From the NCBI RefSeq assembly GCF_028372415.1, contig NC_092876.1:225295528-225359527 (forward strand): 64,000 nt of DNA, given 5' to 3'. The number at the start of each line of letters is the position of its first letter. Position 1 is the first letter of the stretch. Below are positions 10,230-21,599 of the stretch, one piece after another. Below the pieces are notes generated by a model. The model made no database searches and was not told the origin of the DNA. It saw only the letters and a program-made list of their open reading frames with translations. The translations under genes and the position numbers were made by a program. This stretch comes from Notamacropus eugenii (taxonomy: Eukaryota > Chordata > Mammalia > Diprotodontia > Macropodidae).

Positions 10230-11320
10230 TTTAATTTCTGACCATTATGATGTACTTATAGGTTGAAATGAAAAGTACAAGCAAAAATATTATAAAATAG
10301 GGAGACTTTTTTCTGAAATGTTTGAGTCATAGAATTTGTTCCTCTCAAGTGCTATTTCATGCTAGCTGAGGAAACTATTAAAGAAAGACTTTCTTTAGAC
10401 TGCAGCAGCCACACCATCTGCTTTTCTAGATGAGGTTAAAAACCAGCCAAATTCTGTAGGCTTTTCTGGCTTGCAATCGAATTGAGCTTGAGGCTAAGAC
10501 AGGCAATAGCACGAATATATTAGATGCTGACATAACTCATTCATTTACAGTGTCTCTAGGGGAAAGATTTGGGGTGAGAAACAAGTCAGTTTCAACTGAA
10601 AATAATATTTATTTTTAGGCATTACTCTTTAATCTCAATCATTCCCTATTCTAGAACTGGAGAAAAATGAAAATGTTCCAATGGGAGAATTTAAGTTCTT
10701 CGGCAAATGTCACACCTTTAAGAAAGCTGAACAAGGCCTCTTATGCTGGTGATAGGCTGTCATTCTGTCAGCCACTAAGAGAGATCTGACCTGGAGAAAA
10801 TACAACCTGTGCATGCAACTTCTAAAAGGTGCATGTAGGAACATAAAATTATGATGCAAAACAGAACAATGTGCATTTGAAATAAATTATAAGAGCTATT
10901 CCAATCTAGTGTTGAGGAGGACAGGAAGGAAAGAAGCATTTTTAAATCCCTGTCTGCCTAAGGAGCATTATCCTAAGCTGGATTATTTATAGTTCACCTA
11001 GTAAGTACATTTTTAAGGCTTTTTTCAAATGATAACTTACCATCTGTTTTCTGTTATAGGAAACTGCTCTGTAGCCATAGACAGCAATTCTGACTCTGAC
11101 TAGTCATTGGCTTATGTGGTTAATGATGTAAGAAAATGTGGATCAGCACAACTTTTCATCAATGATACAAAAGAGCTTAGCCAAGTATACACCCTATTGA
11201 GGGATGGATTAGTAGCATTCTGTACATACTATGTGCAAGGCGTTGGATCATTGTCATATTTGCAAGTCAGCTCATTTTTGTATATCAAATGACACTTAAC
11301 CATATAATTCTACTGCTATT
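10230..11320. other. Unassigned DNA, single-copy-like
   Basis: No repeat recognised apart from a possible L2 scrap at 11207-11250. Base composition is less A+T-skewed near 10380-10560 and 10680-10800. A conserved non-coding element is possible but cannot be tested from one sequence. Confidence 0.4.
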
Positions 11321-11324
11321 GCTT

Positions 11325-11750
11325 GACTTTTTTTAAATTAAAGTTTATTTTTTAATTAGTAAAAATGTTTTCTCTCCCTCCCTCTTCCCATTGATAGAAG
11401 AAAAGGAAAGAGGAGAAGGAGGAGAAGGAAAAACAAATTCCTTGTAACAAATAAGCATTTTCAAGCAAAATAAATTCCTTCATTGGCCATATCCAAAACA
11501 TACACCTCATTCTGCATCCTAAGTCCAGCATCTGCTAGTCAGGAGTTGTTTAACATACTTCATCATCAGTCCTCTGGAATCATGGATAGTCATTGTATTG
11601 ATAAGAGATCTGAAATCTCAAATAGTTTGTTTTTTAGTGTTATTATTCGATTCATTGTTCTCCTGATTCTGCTGTTTTCATCCTTTATCAGTTTATACAA
11701 GTCTTTCAAATTGTTCCTTTCATGGTGGCAAATACTTGTTTACTTATTTA
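11325..11750 (-). mobile_element. L1 3' UTR, 5'-truncated insertion
   Basis: Starts on plus with TTTTTTTAAATTAAAG, the complement of the A-tail. It then reads CCTTGTAACAAATAAGC, AAGCAAAATAAATTCC, CATTGGCCATATCC, CATCATCAGTCCTCTGGAATC and GTTCTCCTGATTCTGC, which is marsupial L1 3' UTR text. It is an older subfamily than the copy at 14.7 kb. Confidence 0.75.
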
Positions 11751-11924
11751 ATTGACATGATTGAAAAGATGAATGGAGAGTCAGAAGTCCTTTCTGCTGT
11801 ATCCCAGAAAGGCAGGACACATGACACCTAAATCTAGGGTAGACCCCACACTAATCTCAGCTGCGTTCTCACACATCAGGGACATGATTCTTTCTCGTTG
11901 TGTCAGGGCTACCCTTTCCCCCTT

Positions 11925-12085
11925 AGTTTATAGGTTTAAGTGTCCCCGGATAGGTAAGCTTCTTAAGAGCAGAGATGATTTTGATTGTTGGTGTTGTGTG
12001 TTCCTAGAGCCTAGCACAGTACCTGGAATAAAATAATTGCTTCATAAATTTTTAGTGAGTAATGACTAATAAATGATTGACTGAT
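11925..12085 (+). repeat. L2 LINE 3' end
   Basis: AGCTTCTTAAGAGCAGAGATG, TTCCTAGAGCCTAGCACAGTACC, TGGAATAAAATAATTGC. Moderately diverged L2 terminus. Confidence 0.75.
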
Positions 12086-12089
12086 AGAC

Positions 12090-12885
12090 ATTGTCTGTGC
12101 CCCACTCTTTGAGAGACCTATGGAGAAACTTCAGAGATATGTCCAGGGCTGATTTTCATGGGTCAGTCCAGCAGGAGCAGTAGAAGAAGATGAATGATAT
12201 GAAGGCCAACAGGAAAAGTAAGTAGGGAAACGGTAATCCTCAGTGGGAGGTTTGTACCAAGGGGGAGGCATACTGCCTAGCTGACACAAGAGGGGAAGAT
12301 GCAGACAGGACAGACTCACCATGAACTGGTGTAGAGGTAGGGGAAGGGGAGAAGGGGAGGGGAATGCCTTGGTTTGTGTTGATTGTGAGGCTGTAGGACC
12401 CCAGTGAAAAAGCAGAAAGTTTTAAATACCCTAAGAGGCTATTTTGATCTAGACCTCAAAGAGGGCCAGAAGACATTCTGACCACAAACTTGTGAACAAG
12501 ATGTCACACTTGAGAGCTGGCCCCATCTCCTGGAGAAAAGTGAATCAATGAGGAGTTGGGAGGGGGAACCTAACTAAAGACACAACAGTGATGAGAAATG
12601 CAAGGCAAGCCATAGTAGAGGGCAGCAGCTGCAGCCAGACTACCCGAGAAAAGCCTTGGTGAGAATGGACAGGAGTGGTCATCCAGTGCTGAAATGGGAA
12701 TAGGAGGGAGATGTGTAACTAAGCAACAAAGACCAGAGTTATCATGGAGGAGAGCCTAACAATGGAGCCACTACCAGGGAGCACCTACCACCATAGAGGC
12801 AATGAAAGAATGAGATCAAATACTACGTAGAGGAAAGAACCCTGAGTGCTCCCCCTCTTCATGGGCCTTATTCAGGACAATCAAT
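12090..12885. other. Unassigned, purine-rich DNA
   Basis: G+A-rich on plus, with no repeat recognised. A 63-codon minus frame (12131-12322) is proline-rich near its middle (PPPWYKPP), with no start context or splice sites that make it a gene. See findings. Confidence 0.4.
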
Positions 12886-12892
12886 CAACAAA

Positions 12893-13495
12893 TATTTGTC
12901 ATTGTTGAGTCATTTTTCAATTGTGTCCAACTCTCTGTGATTCTATTTTAGGTTTCTTAAGGCATTTAATTTTTTAATTAATTTTTTTTACTTACAGTTT
13001 TCAATATTCATTTTTATAAGATAAAATTGCGTTCTAAATCCCCCCTCCTTCTCTTCCCTCCTTCCCAAGGTGGCATGCAATCTGATATAGGCCATACATG
13101 TACAGTCATTTTAAATATATTTCCACATTAGTCATGTATGAAAGAAGAATCAGAATAAAAGGGGAAAACCATGAGAAAGAAAGAAAAAAAATTTTTTTGA
13201 AAGATAAAATAGTGTACTTAGATCTGCACTCAGACTCGGTAGTTCTTTCTCTGAATGTGAATAGCATTTTCCATCATCATTTCCATCATTTTCCATTCCC
13301 ATCTGAGTTTTCTTAATAAAGAGGTTCTAGTGGTTCACCATTTCCTTCTCCAGCTCATTTGACAGAAACTGAGTCATATAGGGTAAAGCAATTTTCCCAG
13401 AGTCACAAAGCTAGTATCTGAGATTGAATGTGAAGTCAGGTCTTTCTGACCACAGACTTGGAACTCTATCCACTGCACTACTAGCTGCCTAAGAG
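12893..13495 (-). repeat. MAR1-like tRNA-SINE split by an L1
   Basis: The SINE tail end is at 12893-12960 (GTCATTGTTGAGTCATTTTTC, GTGTCCAACTCTCTGTGATTC). Its core and tRNA head resume at 13317-13495 (TTCACCATTTCCTTCTCC, CCAGAGTCACAAAGCTAG, CACTGCACTACTAGCTGCC). The gap is an L1 tail with target-site duplications. Confidence 0.8.
12961..13308 (-). mobile_element. L1 3' end inserted in a SINE
   Basis: 348 bases flanked by TTTCTTAA at 12953-12960 and again at 13309-13316. The plus strand starts with a degraded T-rich tail and passes TTCCCAAGGTGGCATGCAATC, ACATGTACAGTCATTTTAAA and GGTAGTTCTTTCTCTGAATG, the marsupial L1 3' UTR in reverse. It is severely 5'-truncated. Confidence 0.85.
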
Positions 13496-13669
13496 AGAAA
13501 CTGAATAAATATAGAAATTATTCACCTGGAGATAACTGAACCCAGGATAGCTGATAAGATCACCAAGTGAGAGAATATACAGAGGAAATAGAAGAGGGCC
13601 CAGGGCCTTCAGGAAAAGTTCCAGGTAATAGATATACGTAAGTCACACAGAACTGTATGAGTAACCGAA

Positions 13670-14160
13670 TCAGAATCACAGAATCTCAGAATTGGAAAGG
13701 ACCTCAAAAGTTACTTAATTCCAACCCATCCCTGAACATGAATGTACTCTACACAGTGCCAGACAAGTGAACATCCAGCCTTTTCTTAAAAACCTCATGT
13801 GAGAGGTTCTGCTTCCTCCCAAGGTAATCCATCCCACTTTGGGATAGCTATTTTTGTTAGAAAGTTTTTCATTACATCAAGCCAAACTTTGTCACTTTGC
13901 AACACCCAGAGTTCCTAGTTCTATCCTTTGGGGCCATGCAGAATAAGTCTAATCTCCTTCGTCCTCCAAGTAGCTGTTAGGTATTATATTCTCCTATTAT
14001 ATCCTCCCCTGTGATTTCTCTTTTCTTAGCAAAGCAACTCTAACCTCCAATCAAACTTCATACATTGTTTAAAACAATAGAAAGTATATGGTACAAACTT
14101 AAGACCTTTCATAATTCTAGTTGTGTCCTAGTCAGACACTCTTCAGTTTAACAATTCTTA
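13670..14160 (-). repeat. L3/CR1 LINE
   Basis: CR1-type minus-strand text: ATCACAGAATCTCAGAATTGG, AAAGGACCTCAAAAGTTACTTAATTCC, TGAGAGGTTCTGCTTCC, TTTTTCATTACATCAAGCC, AGAATAAGTCTAATCTCC, fading near 14160. This is the 3' end and distal 3' part of the element. Confidence 0.75.
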
Positions 14161-14539
14161 CTATATACTTACTATGTACTTACTTGCAACACTTAACTTC
14201 AAATGGATTTGTGATCTCATTAATTTGGAAGTTCTCTACGAAAGTGCAGATTGAAAACTATCTATCCATGCTTGTGCACCCATGTGAGTCTCATTTCTCC
14301 CAAAAGTTCCCCTCAGAGGTCCACCCAGCATGCTGAAACCCTTCCTTGCTTTTTCTTAACATTAGAGGTAACATTAAATCACTCTGACTGCATGCCGTCA
14401 CTCACCCTTGCACATAACCAGTCTGTCTTGTCTTCCTATTCTACAATTCCTTGATGGTATCCTTTAATCCTGTTCTTTAGAGTTCTTTCCTGGTTATGTA
14501 GGGCAACCTGCTTACACCAACTTAGCACCTCTCCGTTGC
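14161..14539. other. Unassigned DNA
   Basis: Possibly the distal part of the neighbouring RTE-type LINE, but I cannot align it to anything. Two short plus frames (14121-14336, 14251-14454) have no features. Confidence 0.35.
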
Positions 14540-14698
14540 CCTCTGAACATCTTTAGATCTTTATAGGCAATGGCATTACACATCTTGCTGCCATCTAGCA
14601 ACAATATTGAAATGTTCATATTGGAAAAAATGCATCTTCAACTTCACTGGAAGATTGGAATCAGCAAAAAAGCTCTGGAATTTCCTAAAAGCAATTTG

Positions 14699-14925
14699 TT
14701 TGTTTTTTTTTTTATTTTTTATTTTTAATGTTCTACAATCACTACCATAAAACTTAGATTTCTTTTGCCCCCTACCTACTCCCCACCACCCCCTTCCCTC
14801 CCCAAGATGGCATACAATTCTATATAGGATCTACACATATGTTCCTATTGAATACATTTTCTCTATAGTCATGCTATGTAGAAGAACTAAAATAAGTGGG
14901 AGAAATCATAACAAACCAGAACATA

Positions 14926-14966
<41 letters not shown>

Positions 14967-15442
14967 TCTGCTACATTCTGCGATTAAGTTTCATAGTTCT
15001 TTCTCTGAATGTGGAAGGCATTTTGCCTTAGCAGAGCATTGGGAATTTTTTTTTTTTTTTTATGTCCTTGCATTGCTATGAAGATCCAAGTCTACCAGAA
15101 AAAACTCTCGCACACTGTGGTCATTGCTGTGCACAAAGGTCTCCTGCTTCTGCTCCTTTCACTCAGCATCAGTTCATATAAGTTTTTCCAGGCCTCTCTG
15201 AAGTCTTCCTGCTCATCATTTCTTATAGCACAATAGTATTCCATTACATTCATATACCACAATTTATTCAGCCATTCCCCAATTGATGGGCATCCCCTTG
15301 ATTTCCAGTTCTTGGCCACCACAAAGAGTGCTGTTATAAATATATTTGTACATGTGGGACCCTTTCCCATTTTTATGATCTCTTGGGGATACAGTCCTAG
15401 AAGCGATATTGCTGGGTCAAAGGGCATGCACATTTTTGTAGC
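14699..15442 (-). mobile_element. L1 insertion (ORF2 C-terminus and 3' UTR)
   Basis: 744 bases between perfect 15-base duplications CCTAAAAGCAATTTG (14684-14698 and 15443-15457). A T-rich tail opens the plus strand, and an AC microsatellite (about 14929-14960) lies in the 3' UTR. The minus frame 15433-15092 (113 codons) is recognisably the L1 ORF2p C-terminus: MPFDPAISLLGLYPQE near the start, then CPSIGEWLNKLWYMNVMEYY, then FREAWKNLYELMLSE. It is 5'-truncated and otherwise well kept, so it is young compared with its RTE host. Confidence 0.93.
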
Positions 15443-15899
15443 CCTAAAAGCAATTTGCTCTGGTCACCTCCTCTTTTTCAATTCTGGGTCCAGCTCGCTC
15501 TTTATCTGTACTGTCTCAGATATTCGCATTGTTGGACAAGCCCTAAAAGGCTTCCATTCAGATGCAAGTTGAAATCTAGGCAATAGATATGAAAAGCAAA
15601 ACTCGTCTGAGTGATTGCAGATCTCTGACAAGAGGTTCGGCAGTATCTTGAGGCTTGATACAATCAGTACCATGTCATCTGCAAACAGGAGCATCTGGAG
15701 GAAATTGTTCTTTGTGGGAAATCCCTTCTCCACTGGGACTCTGCCTTAGATCTCCTCCATCACAGTGATGGAGATGTATCTCCTTGTTTTATGCCTCACC
15801 TGATGTTTATTATCAAATGGTCATTGAATAAGGTTATCTCTTTTGTTTCATCTTCCTTGGAGTCCTAAATGATCTTGATGTGTTTAAGGTTACTTTCCA

Positions 15900-16080
15900 C
15901 CTTCTTTGCATTTATCTTGTATGTATCAATTTATGTTTATGTTGTCACCTCCACCGGAATATAAGCTCCTAGAGGGCAGGGTCTGGCCTTCCTTTTTGTT
16001 TGTATTTCTTGTGCTTAGCACAGTGTATGACACATAGTAGGTATTAATAAATGCCTTTTGGTTGACTGAAATATGGATAG
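15900..16080 (+). repeat. L2 LINE 3' end
   Basis: GGAATATAAGCTCCTAGAGGGCAGGG, TTGTGCTTAGCACAGTGTATG, AGGTATTAATAAATGCC. It lies inside the RTE remnant, so either it inserted there or the two abut. Confidence 0.8.
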
Positions 16081-16804
16081 GAGACACCTTTTGGCAAAAG
16101 AGCTTATAAGGTCATGTTTTCGTCAACGCAAGTCAAAGGCTTACTCATAATGAACAAATAAGTGTAATAGAATCTTAAAGTATTTTCTATCCATCTTTCA
16201 GGTAGTTTTAAGATTATAAAAATGTGGGCCATTGTTAAATATTACTTTTAAAAGCCTGATCGCTTCCTTTAATACCCTCATCAGAGGTGTTCTCAATTTG
16301 TGTATGGATGATGGTTATAAAGATTTTGTATCAATGGGAGAGCAGGCACATGTCAGTGGTTATTAATTTTCTCTTGTTCTTTCTTTTCAGTACTGACAAG
16401 GTTTAAGGTTTTCATGCTTTTGGTATCTTTTTGTTATATACTATGAATAAAGGGCCCTCAATGTTCTCACACTTAGGTTATTTCCAACATTGATCTCTAC
16501 CTATTGGTCCAGGCCAGTTGGTTTTCCCATCTCTGTGCTCTCCACCTCCATTTCCCTCTCTTCTAGAGGCATTTCAAGGTCTCTAAGTGTAGCAGAACCA
16601 CTACCTTTGATGTTGAAATGGCTTCTGAAAATCTTTTCCATTTTCCTTTTTTTGTAGTCTTCCTTCTGTTTCCATCCTTGAATGCTATCGGGTTGGTTTT
16701 TTGATTGAATATCTTGCCACACTTTCTTTAAACTTATATTATGTCCAACTGCTACTAGTTCTTTTATGAAACAATACTATTTATAATCATACCTCATCCT
16801 TCTT

Positions 16805-17033
16805 TGCTAGCTCACAAATGGGTTTATATTTTCACTTAATGTTGCCTTTTGCCATCCATCTCTCTCTATCTGGCAAATAAATCACATATTTTTTGTCAAA
16901 GGTAAGTACCTGGGCTCTTCTAATCTTACTGTAGTTCAAGGGGCCTTAAACATTTTTTATTTGACAACTGTGCTTTGTAACCTATGTGTTTTATATTATG
17001 GCTGGGTTTTCCATCCAGCCCAGTATCAATGCC
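16805..17033. other. Unassigned DNA, SINE target
   Basis: No family recognised. The next SINE inserted into its downstream part at CTAGGGAACAAGG. Confidence 0.35.
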
Positions 17034-17043
17034 CTAGGGAACA

Positions 17044-17046
<3 letters not shown>

Positions 17047-17114
<68 letters not shown>

Positions 17115-17414
17115 TCCTTTGTTGCTGAAGAAGACCATGCCATCAGAGAAATGATGACATGACTTGCACTTGACTTTGTTTTGAGTGAGGGAGGGCTGTG
17201 CAGGTCACCAGCCTCACTTCTCCAGAACCATCTGAATCCAGTGACCAGATATTTGTCAGGATGACTGGAGATGACCCAGGATGAGGCAGTTGGGGTTAAG
17301 TGACTTGCCCAAGGTCACACAGCTAGTGAGTGTCAAGTGTCTGAGGTGAGATTTGAACCCAGGTCCTCCTGCCTCCTGCACTGGTGCTCTATCCACTTCA
17401 CCACCTAGCTGCCG
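17047..17414 (-). mobile_element. LINE-tailed tRNA-SINE with (TG)n tail
   Basis: Bounded by perfect 13-base duplications CTAGGGAACAAGG (17034-17046 and 17415-17427). On plus it starts with a pure TG run to about 17112, the SINE's own 3' tail on the other strand. Next come TTTGTCCTTTGTTGC, AGAAGACCATGCCATCAG, GATGACCCAGGATGAGGC, TGCCCAAGGTCACACAGC, and a complete tRNA-like head ending CCACCTAGCTGCCG. Full length and well preserved. Confidence 0.93.
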
Positions 17415-17427
17415 CTAGGGAACAAGG

Positions 17428-18810
17428 AATACCCTGCTGGAGACATACCAGAAAAAAGCTAAAATGAGGACTCCTCCAACAGTCATGCTGCTATTGAATG
17501 TAAACGTGATGGGACCAATGCTGTATAGAAACAGAGTTAAAATCTGAGCCTGTTCCTCCAGAGATGAGGCTGTAGAGAGGAGAGCGTGTACCCCAGAAAC
17601 TTTGGAGGAAATGTCTGTAGGTTTTTTTCTGGCTATATATTTGAAATAAATATGTTTTTGTAAAAGCTAATTACAGCTTAGTGGCTAAATGGAACAGATG
17701 TCTAATCCTAGATCCATAACAATATGGAGAACACAGTCTTCTGGGGTTTGAACTAAGGGCAATAAGCAAAAGATATCCTTGACCCTTCTGAGTCACCCCC
17801 TGGATCCTGGAGAGTCAAATGTAGTGGCATATGTCTGGGAGAGAGGTCCAGAGGTACTTGTTGCACTATTCCACTCCACCCTGATTTTACCAATCCTTTT
17901 CCTTTTAAATATTGCATATCGTATCTGACCTACATTCCAGCTCTGGATTTAATCCTTTGTGTACACCCAATTTTACCTTGGGTGGCCTGTGTGGGTATGT
18001 TTTTGAAGCATATTTAGGTACTCCCTACCTGGTTTCAGTCTAAGTGACCATGTCAATGACTCAGGGGAAGGTATTGTTTAATGAAGAAAAATCTTATAAT
18101 TATCTGCAGAACTGGAAGAACTGATGACTCAGATTTCTGATCTGGATTTAAATAAGTGTACAGAAGGGGTAAGCTTCCCCCTTTGTCCTTTTCTATTCCC
18201 TAGGCAGCTTCAAGGGAGGCCTGCTTTGAGGGAGTCCTGACAGCCAAGTGGGGAAAAGGCTACCCTAACTCCCATCTCTCCTTAGTAGCTGGGAAAACAG
18301 GGGCACTTGTGTCTTGTTCATGTTTGCTTCCTTAATCCGGTGACCAAGCAGCAAAGTTAATATGGATTTGTCCAGGCAGCAACCTCATGAGCCTTGCATG
18401 AAAAATACTACAATCTTCCCCTCCCCAAGGACCCAAGAAAAATCAGAGGGAGAGAGTAGCACCTGCAGCCACAGATTGGCAAAACCCAGTAGAGTAACCA
18501 CCCAGCCCAGTGGAGAATCGCCCGTTGAAGACCCAGCCCAACAGGATGACTCTTCATTGAGCTATGCCAGGCCCTGCAGTGAATTTCATGAGGATTCCAG
18601 AAAGGGGAAAAAAAAGAAAGGCTTCCAGAGTCAGGAATGGGAAGAACCTTTTTTGTCACGTATCTTCTCTATGCTAGTATTTCACTACTGTGACAAACCC
18701 ACTTTACTCACAGACTGTATATTTGTAAGAGTGCAGCCCAGGTTTAGTGGGGAGATTTTTTGCAACAACTTTGTGATATATTCTTTATAAGTCCCTTTTT
18801 TATTGTTTTT
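17428..18810 (+). other. Unexplained stretch with a 142-codon frame
   Basis: No repeat family recognised. The frame 18362-18790 encodes a 142-residue protein whose first 95 residues are rich in Ser, Pro, Glu and Lys (a KGKKKKG run near residue 82) and whose last 45 residues are hydrophobic and aromatic. I recognise no domain, and TATAAG just past its stop is not a strong poly(A) site. About 190 bases upstream, 18110-18168 is open, preceded by TATCTGCAG and followed by GTAAGC, like a small exon. Whether any of this is expressed cannot be judged here. Confidence 0.3.
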
Positions 18811-18814
18811 GATT

Positions 18815-18932
18815 AATTAATGAGTGTTTATGAAATGCCAGCTATGTGATAGGCATTGTGTTAGATGGTAGGGATACAGAGACAAAAAATAACATAGTTT
18901 CTGTCCTCAAGGAGCAGGTAGAAATATATAGG

Positions 18933-18984
<52 letters not shown>
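18815..18984 (-). repeat. L2 3' end and (GT)n tract
   Basis: TGAGTGTTTATGAAATGCC, GCATTGTGTTAGATGGTAGGG and CTGTCCTCAAGGAGC are L2 terminus on minus. A pure GT run fills 18939-18984. Confidence 0.8.
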
Positions 18985-18987
<3 letters not shown>

Positions 18988-19004
18988 CATATATAATCAT
19001 AAGT

Positions 19005-20700
19005 TTCACCTCAAAATTGACTTAACTTGCGTTTTCTAATTATTAGTGATTCTGGAGCATTTTTTTCAAATGCTTATGGATAGCTTGGATTTCTTCCTTT
19101 GAAAATTTACTTTTTATATCCTTTGATCATTTATCTATTGGAAAGTGGTTCTTATTAAAAATTTGAATCAGTTTCAGATATATATATATATTATACATAT
19201 ATATATATTTAAAATCTTGGATATGAGAACCATATCAGAGCTCATCAATTACCTGTTTCCCTTCTAATTTTGAGGGCAATTGTTTTGTTTGCACAAAAAC
19301 TTTTTAAACTTTATGTAACCAAAATTATCCGTTGCATCTTCTGTGACATTCTCTCTATCTGTTTTAGTCATGGACTCTTCTCCTATCTAAAGTTGCAAAA
19401 GGTATTTTATTTTTTGCTTCTCTAACTTATTCATGATGTAACCTTTAAAATCTCAGTCATATATCTATTTAGAGCCTAGTGAGTATCTATCTATCTATCT
19501 GTCTGTCTGTCTGTATGTGTGTGTACGAAGATATTTATCTAAATCTAACTTTTACCAGATTGCTTTCTATTTTTCCTAGCAGTTTTTGTTGAATAGTGAG
19601 TTCTTAGCAGGAGATAGGATCTTTTGATTTGGTTTATTAAACACTATACTACTACGTTTACTTGCTTCTGTATGTTGTACCTGATGTCACTGTCTTCTCT
19701 TTTAGCTTCTATGTAATTTATTAATGAATATGATTAATGTTGATATTGACTACATATTTTTTGATTCCTGTGCTTACATCTGAAAGTTATCTGCTTAGCT
19801 CTGGTCTTTTCAACAGGAATGCTTGAAACTTTTTGTTTCATTAAAGGTTTACTTTTTCCTCTATACAATTAAACTGTCTTGTTGAGTAAATTATTCATGT
19901 TTGTAAATCTTTATCTTTTGCCTTGTGGAATACCATACTGCAAATTTTCTTCTCCTGAACAATGCTAGATGCCAGGCCTTATGTCAGCTTTGTTGTGGCT
20001 TTTTGGTATATAAATGCTTTTTTTCTGTTGCTTGCAGTATTTTTTTTCTTTGGCATGGAAAGTCTCTGGATTTTTGGCTATCCAATTTCTGGAAATCTTT
20101 GTTTTGGATTTTCTTCAAAAAATAACCAGTAGATTATTTCTATTTTTACTTCACCCTTTGGTTCAAATAGCTCTAAGCAGTTTTCAATAATGATTTTTTG
20201 AAATGTAATAGCTAAAGGAAAAGTTGTGGTTTCCATGTAATCTGATGATTTTTAAATTTTCTCTCCTTAACTTGATTTCCAAGTTGGTTGTTTTGGGTAA
20301 TAGATTTTTCAGTATTTCATTTTTGTTTTAGTATTTCTTTCTGTCTCATTGAGTTATTGATTTCTGTCTGGTTTAATATAATTTTTGAGAGTTTCTTTAC
20401 TTGGGTAAGGTTTTGCATTTCCTATGTTAATCTATTTATTCTCCTAATTCTTTCCTTTAGAACTCTCATTTTGTTTCTTGATCTTTCATCTGGATTTCTC
20501 ATTTTATTTCAAAAATAAATTTAAGTTCCTCCTTTCTTCTAGGAATTCTAGCAGAGCTTATGGCAAAGTTATATTTTTGTTTGAGGCTTCAGTTATGAAA
20601 GTTTTAAAGTTCTTTTCTTTTGAGTCTGTGACATACGTATCCCTTGCCCTATGGTATTTATCATTTTCTTTTATTTACTCACTTTTTCTGCTCTTACTTC
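19005..20700 (-). mobile_element. Degenerate L1
   Basis: The minus strand is L1. ORF2 text on plus includes TAATTATTAGTGATTCTGGAGC, AACTTTATGTAACCAAAATTATCC, ATAGTGAGTTCTTAGCAGG and GTTTATTAAACACTATAC, up to about 19750. From there the text matches the L1 ORF1/5' side (CAACAGGAATGCTTGAAAC, TTGATTTCCAAGTTGG, GAACTCTCATTTTG), implying an internal deletion. Short frames at 19925-20786 are T-rich by-products. Confidence 0.65.
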
Positions 20701-20704
20701 CTGA

Positions 20705-21087
20705 GATGGTCCTTTTTGTTAGGAACAGGCTCTGCACACCACTAAAAGAACAGAGGCCTTATTTAGTCCTAATCCATATCATTTAGGCTCTGCTATTGCA
20801 TCCTGTGGATGCTGGTTGCAATGCTATTCAAGGCCCCTGTGGGATGTTCAGCTCACTGATCTGTGCCAACTGAGTTTAATCTAGAGGATAGAATAATTTT
20901 TGACCTCCCATTCTAACCCTCAAAACCTCCCAAACTTTAGTTTAAGATCAAATTAGCACAGTTTCAGCTCCAGGTTTCCATGCTTCTCTGTGGCAAATTT
21001 TAGATACCCAGAAGCAGGCTCTAAGTGTCTCTGACTCACTCCTGACCTCTGTGTTCTACTCTTGGGCTTGGCTCTCCTTGATGGACT

Positions 21088-21089
<2 letters not shown>
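20705..21089. other. Unassigned DNA, possibly L1 5' UTR
   Basis: Follows the degenerate L1 on its 5' side and is richer in C and G than the neighbourhood, as L1 5' UTRs often are. No direct match made. Confidence 0.3.
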
Positions 21090-21167
<78 letters not shown>

Positions 21168-21231
21168 CCTCTCCCTCCCTCCCTCCCTCTCCCTCCCTCC
21201 CTCCTCCCCCTCTCTCCCTCTCTCTCTCTTA
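21090..21231 (+). repeat. (CT)n / (CCCT)n tract
   Basis: A pure CT run to about 21163, then CCCT-type variants to 21231. Frames through it code only Leu-Ser or Arg-Glu repeats and are not genes. Confidence 0.97.
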
Positions 21232-21244
21232 CTTTTTCTCTTCA

Positions 21245-21440
21245 TACCAGTAACAAATAGTTCCCATTTACCTAGTGCTTTACAACATAATTCTTCAAAA
21301 CAACACCGTGAAAAACACAACACTGTGAGGGATATCGTGCAAGAATTATCTCTGTTTTAGAGCCATAAAAAGGTGAAGTTCAAAATGATCTATATTAAAA
21401 CCAGGTCTTTTCACTCCAAGACCAATATTTTTAATCCTGT
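21245..21440 (-). repeat. MIR SINE
   Basis: TTTACCTAGTGCTTTACAAC, ATCTCTGTTTTAGAGCC, AAAACCAGGTCTTTTCACTCC. Diverged minus-strand MIR. Confidence 0.65.
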
Positions 21441-21599
21441 ACAATACAGGACTGGCCAGAGATTTCAGGCGAGGTAGTGGTCTGTGTTGATTGTTTATGA
21501 ACTGTGTCTCTATGTAAGGTAAAATATGCCACTTGAAGAGGACCTTTATGGTACTTCGGGATGCTAGTGCCTTTCCCATTAAGATTACCTTCCATTTAC

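Larger units (their letters stand above)
14540..16800 (-). mobile_element. RTE-type LINE, reverse transcriptase remnant
   Basis: Reading on minus, 16722-16501 gives text ending EMEVESTEMGKPTGLDQ, like the start of an RTE reverse transcriptase domain (consensus-like GKAPGPD). Near 16330-16270 it gives KIFITIIHTQIENTSDEG, and 15733-15464 gives LLFADDMVLI with the FADD catalytic box at residues 17-20. ELKKRR follows, as in RTE proteins before the HLRARLF-type segment. It is old and frame-broken, and is split by an L1 at 14699-15442 and an L2 tail at about 15900-16080. A partner copy with the same motifs is at 60.98-61.85 kb. Confidence 0.65.

Noticed and set aside
21036-21323. 95-codon minus frame with long Arg-Glu repeats and plus frames of Leu-Ser repeats
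   Set aside because: Created by the CT/GA microsatellite; no unique protein sequence outside it supports a gene.
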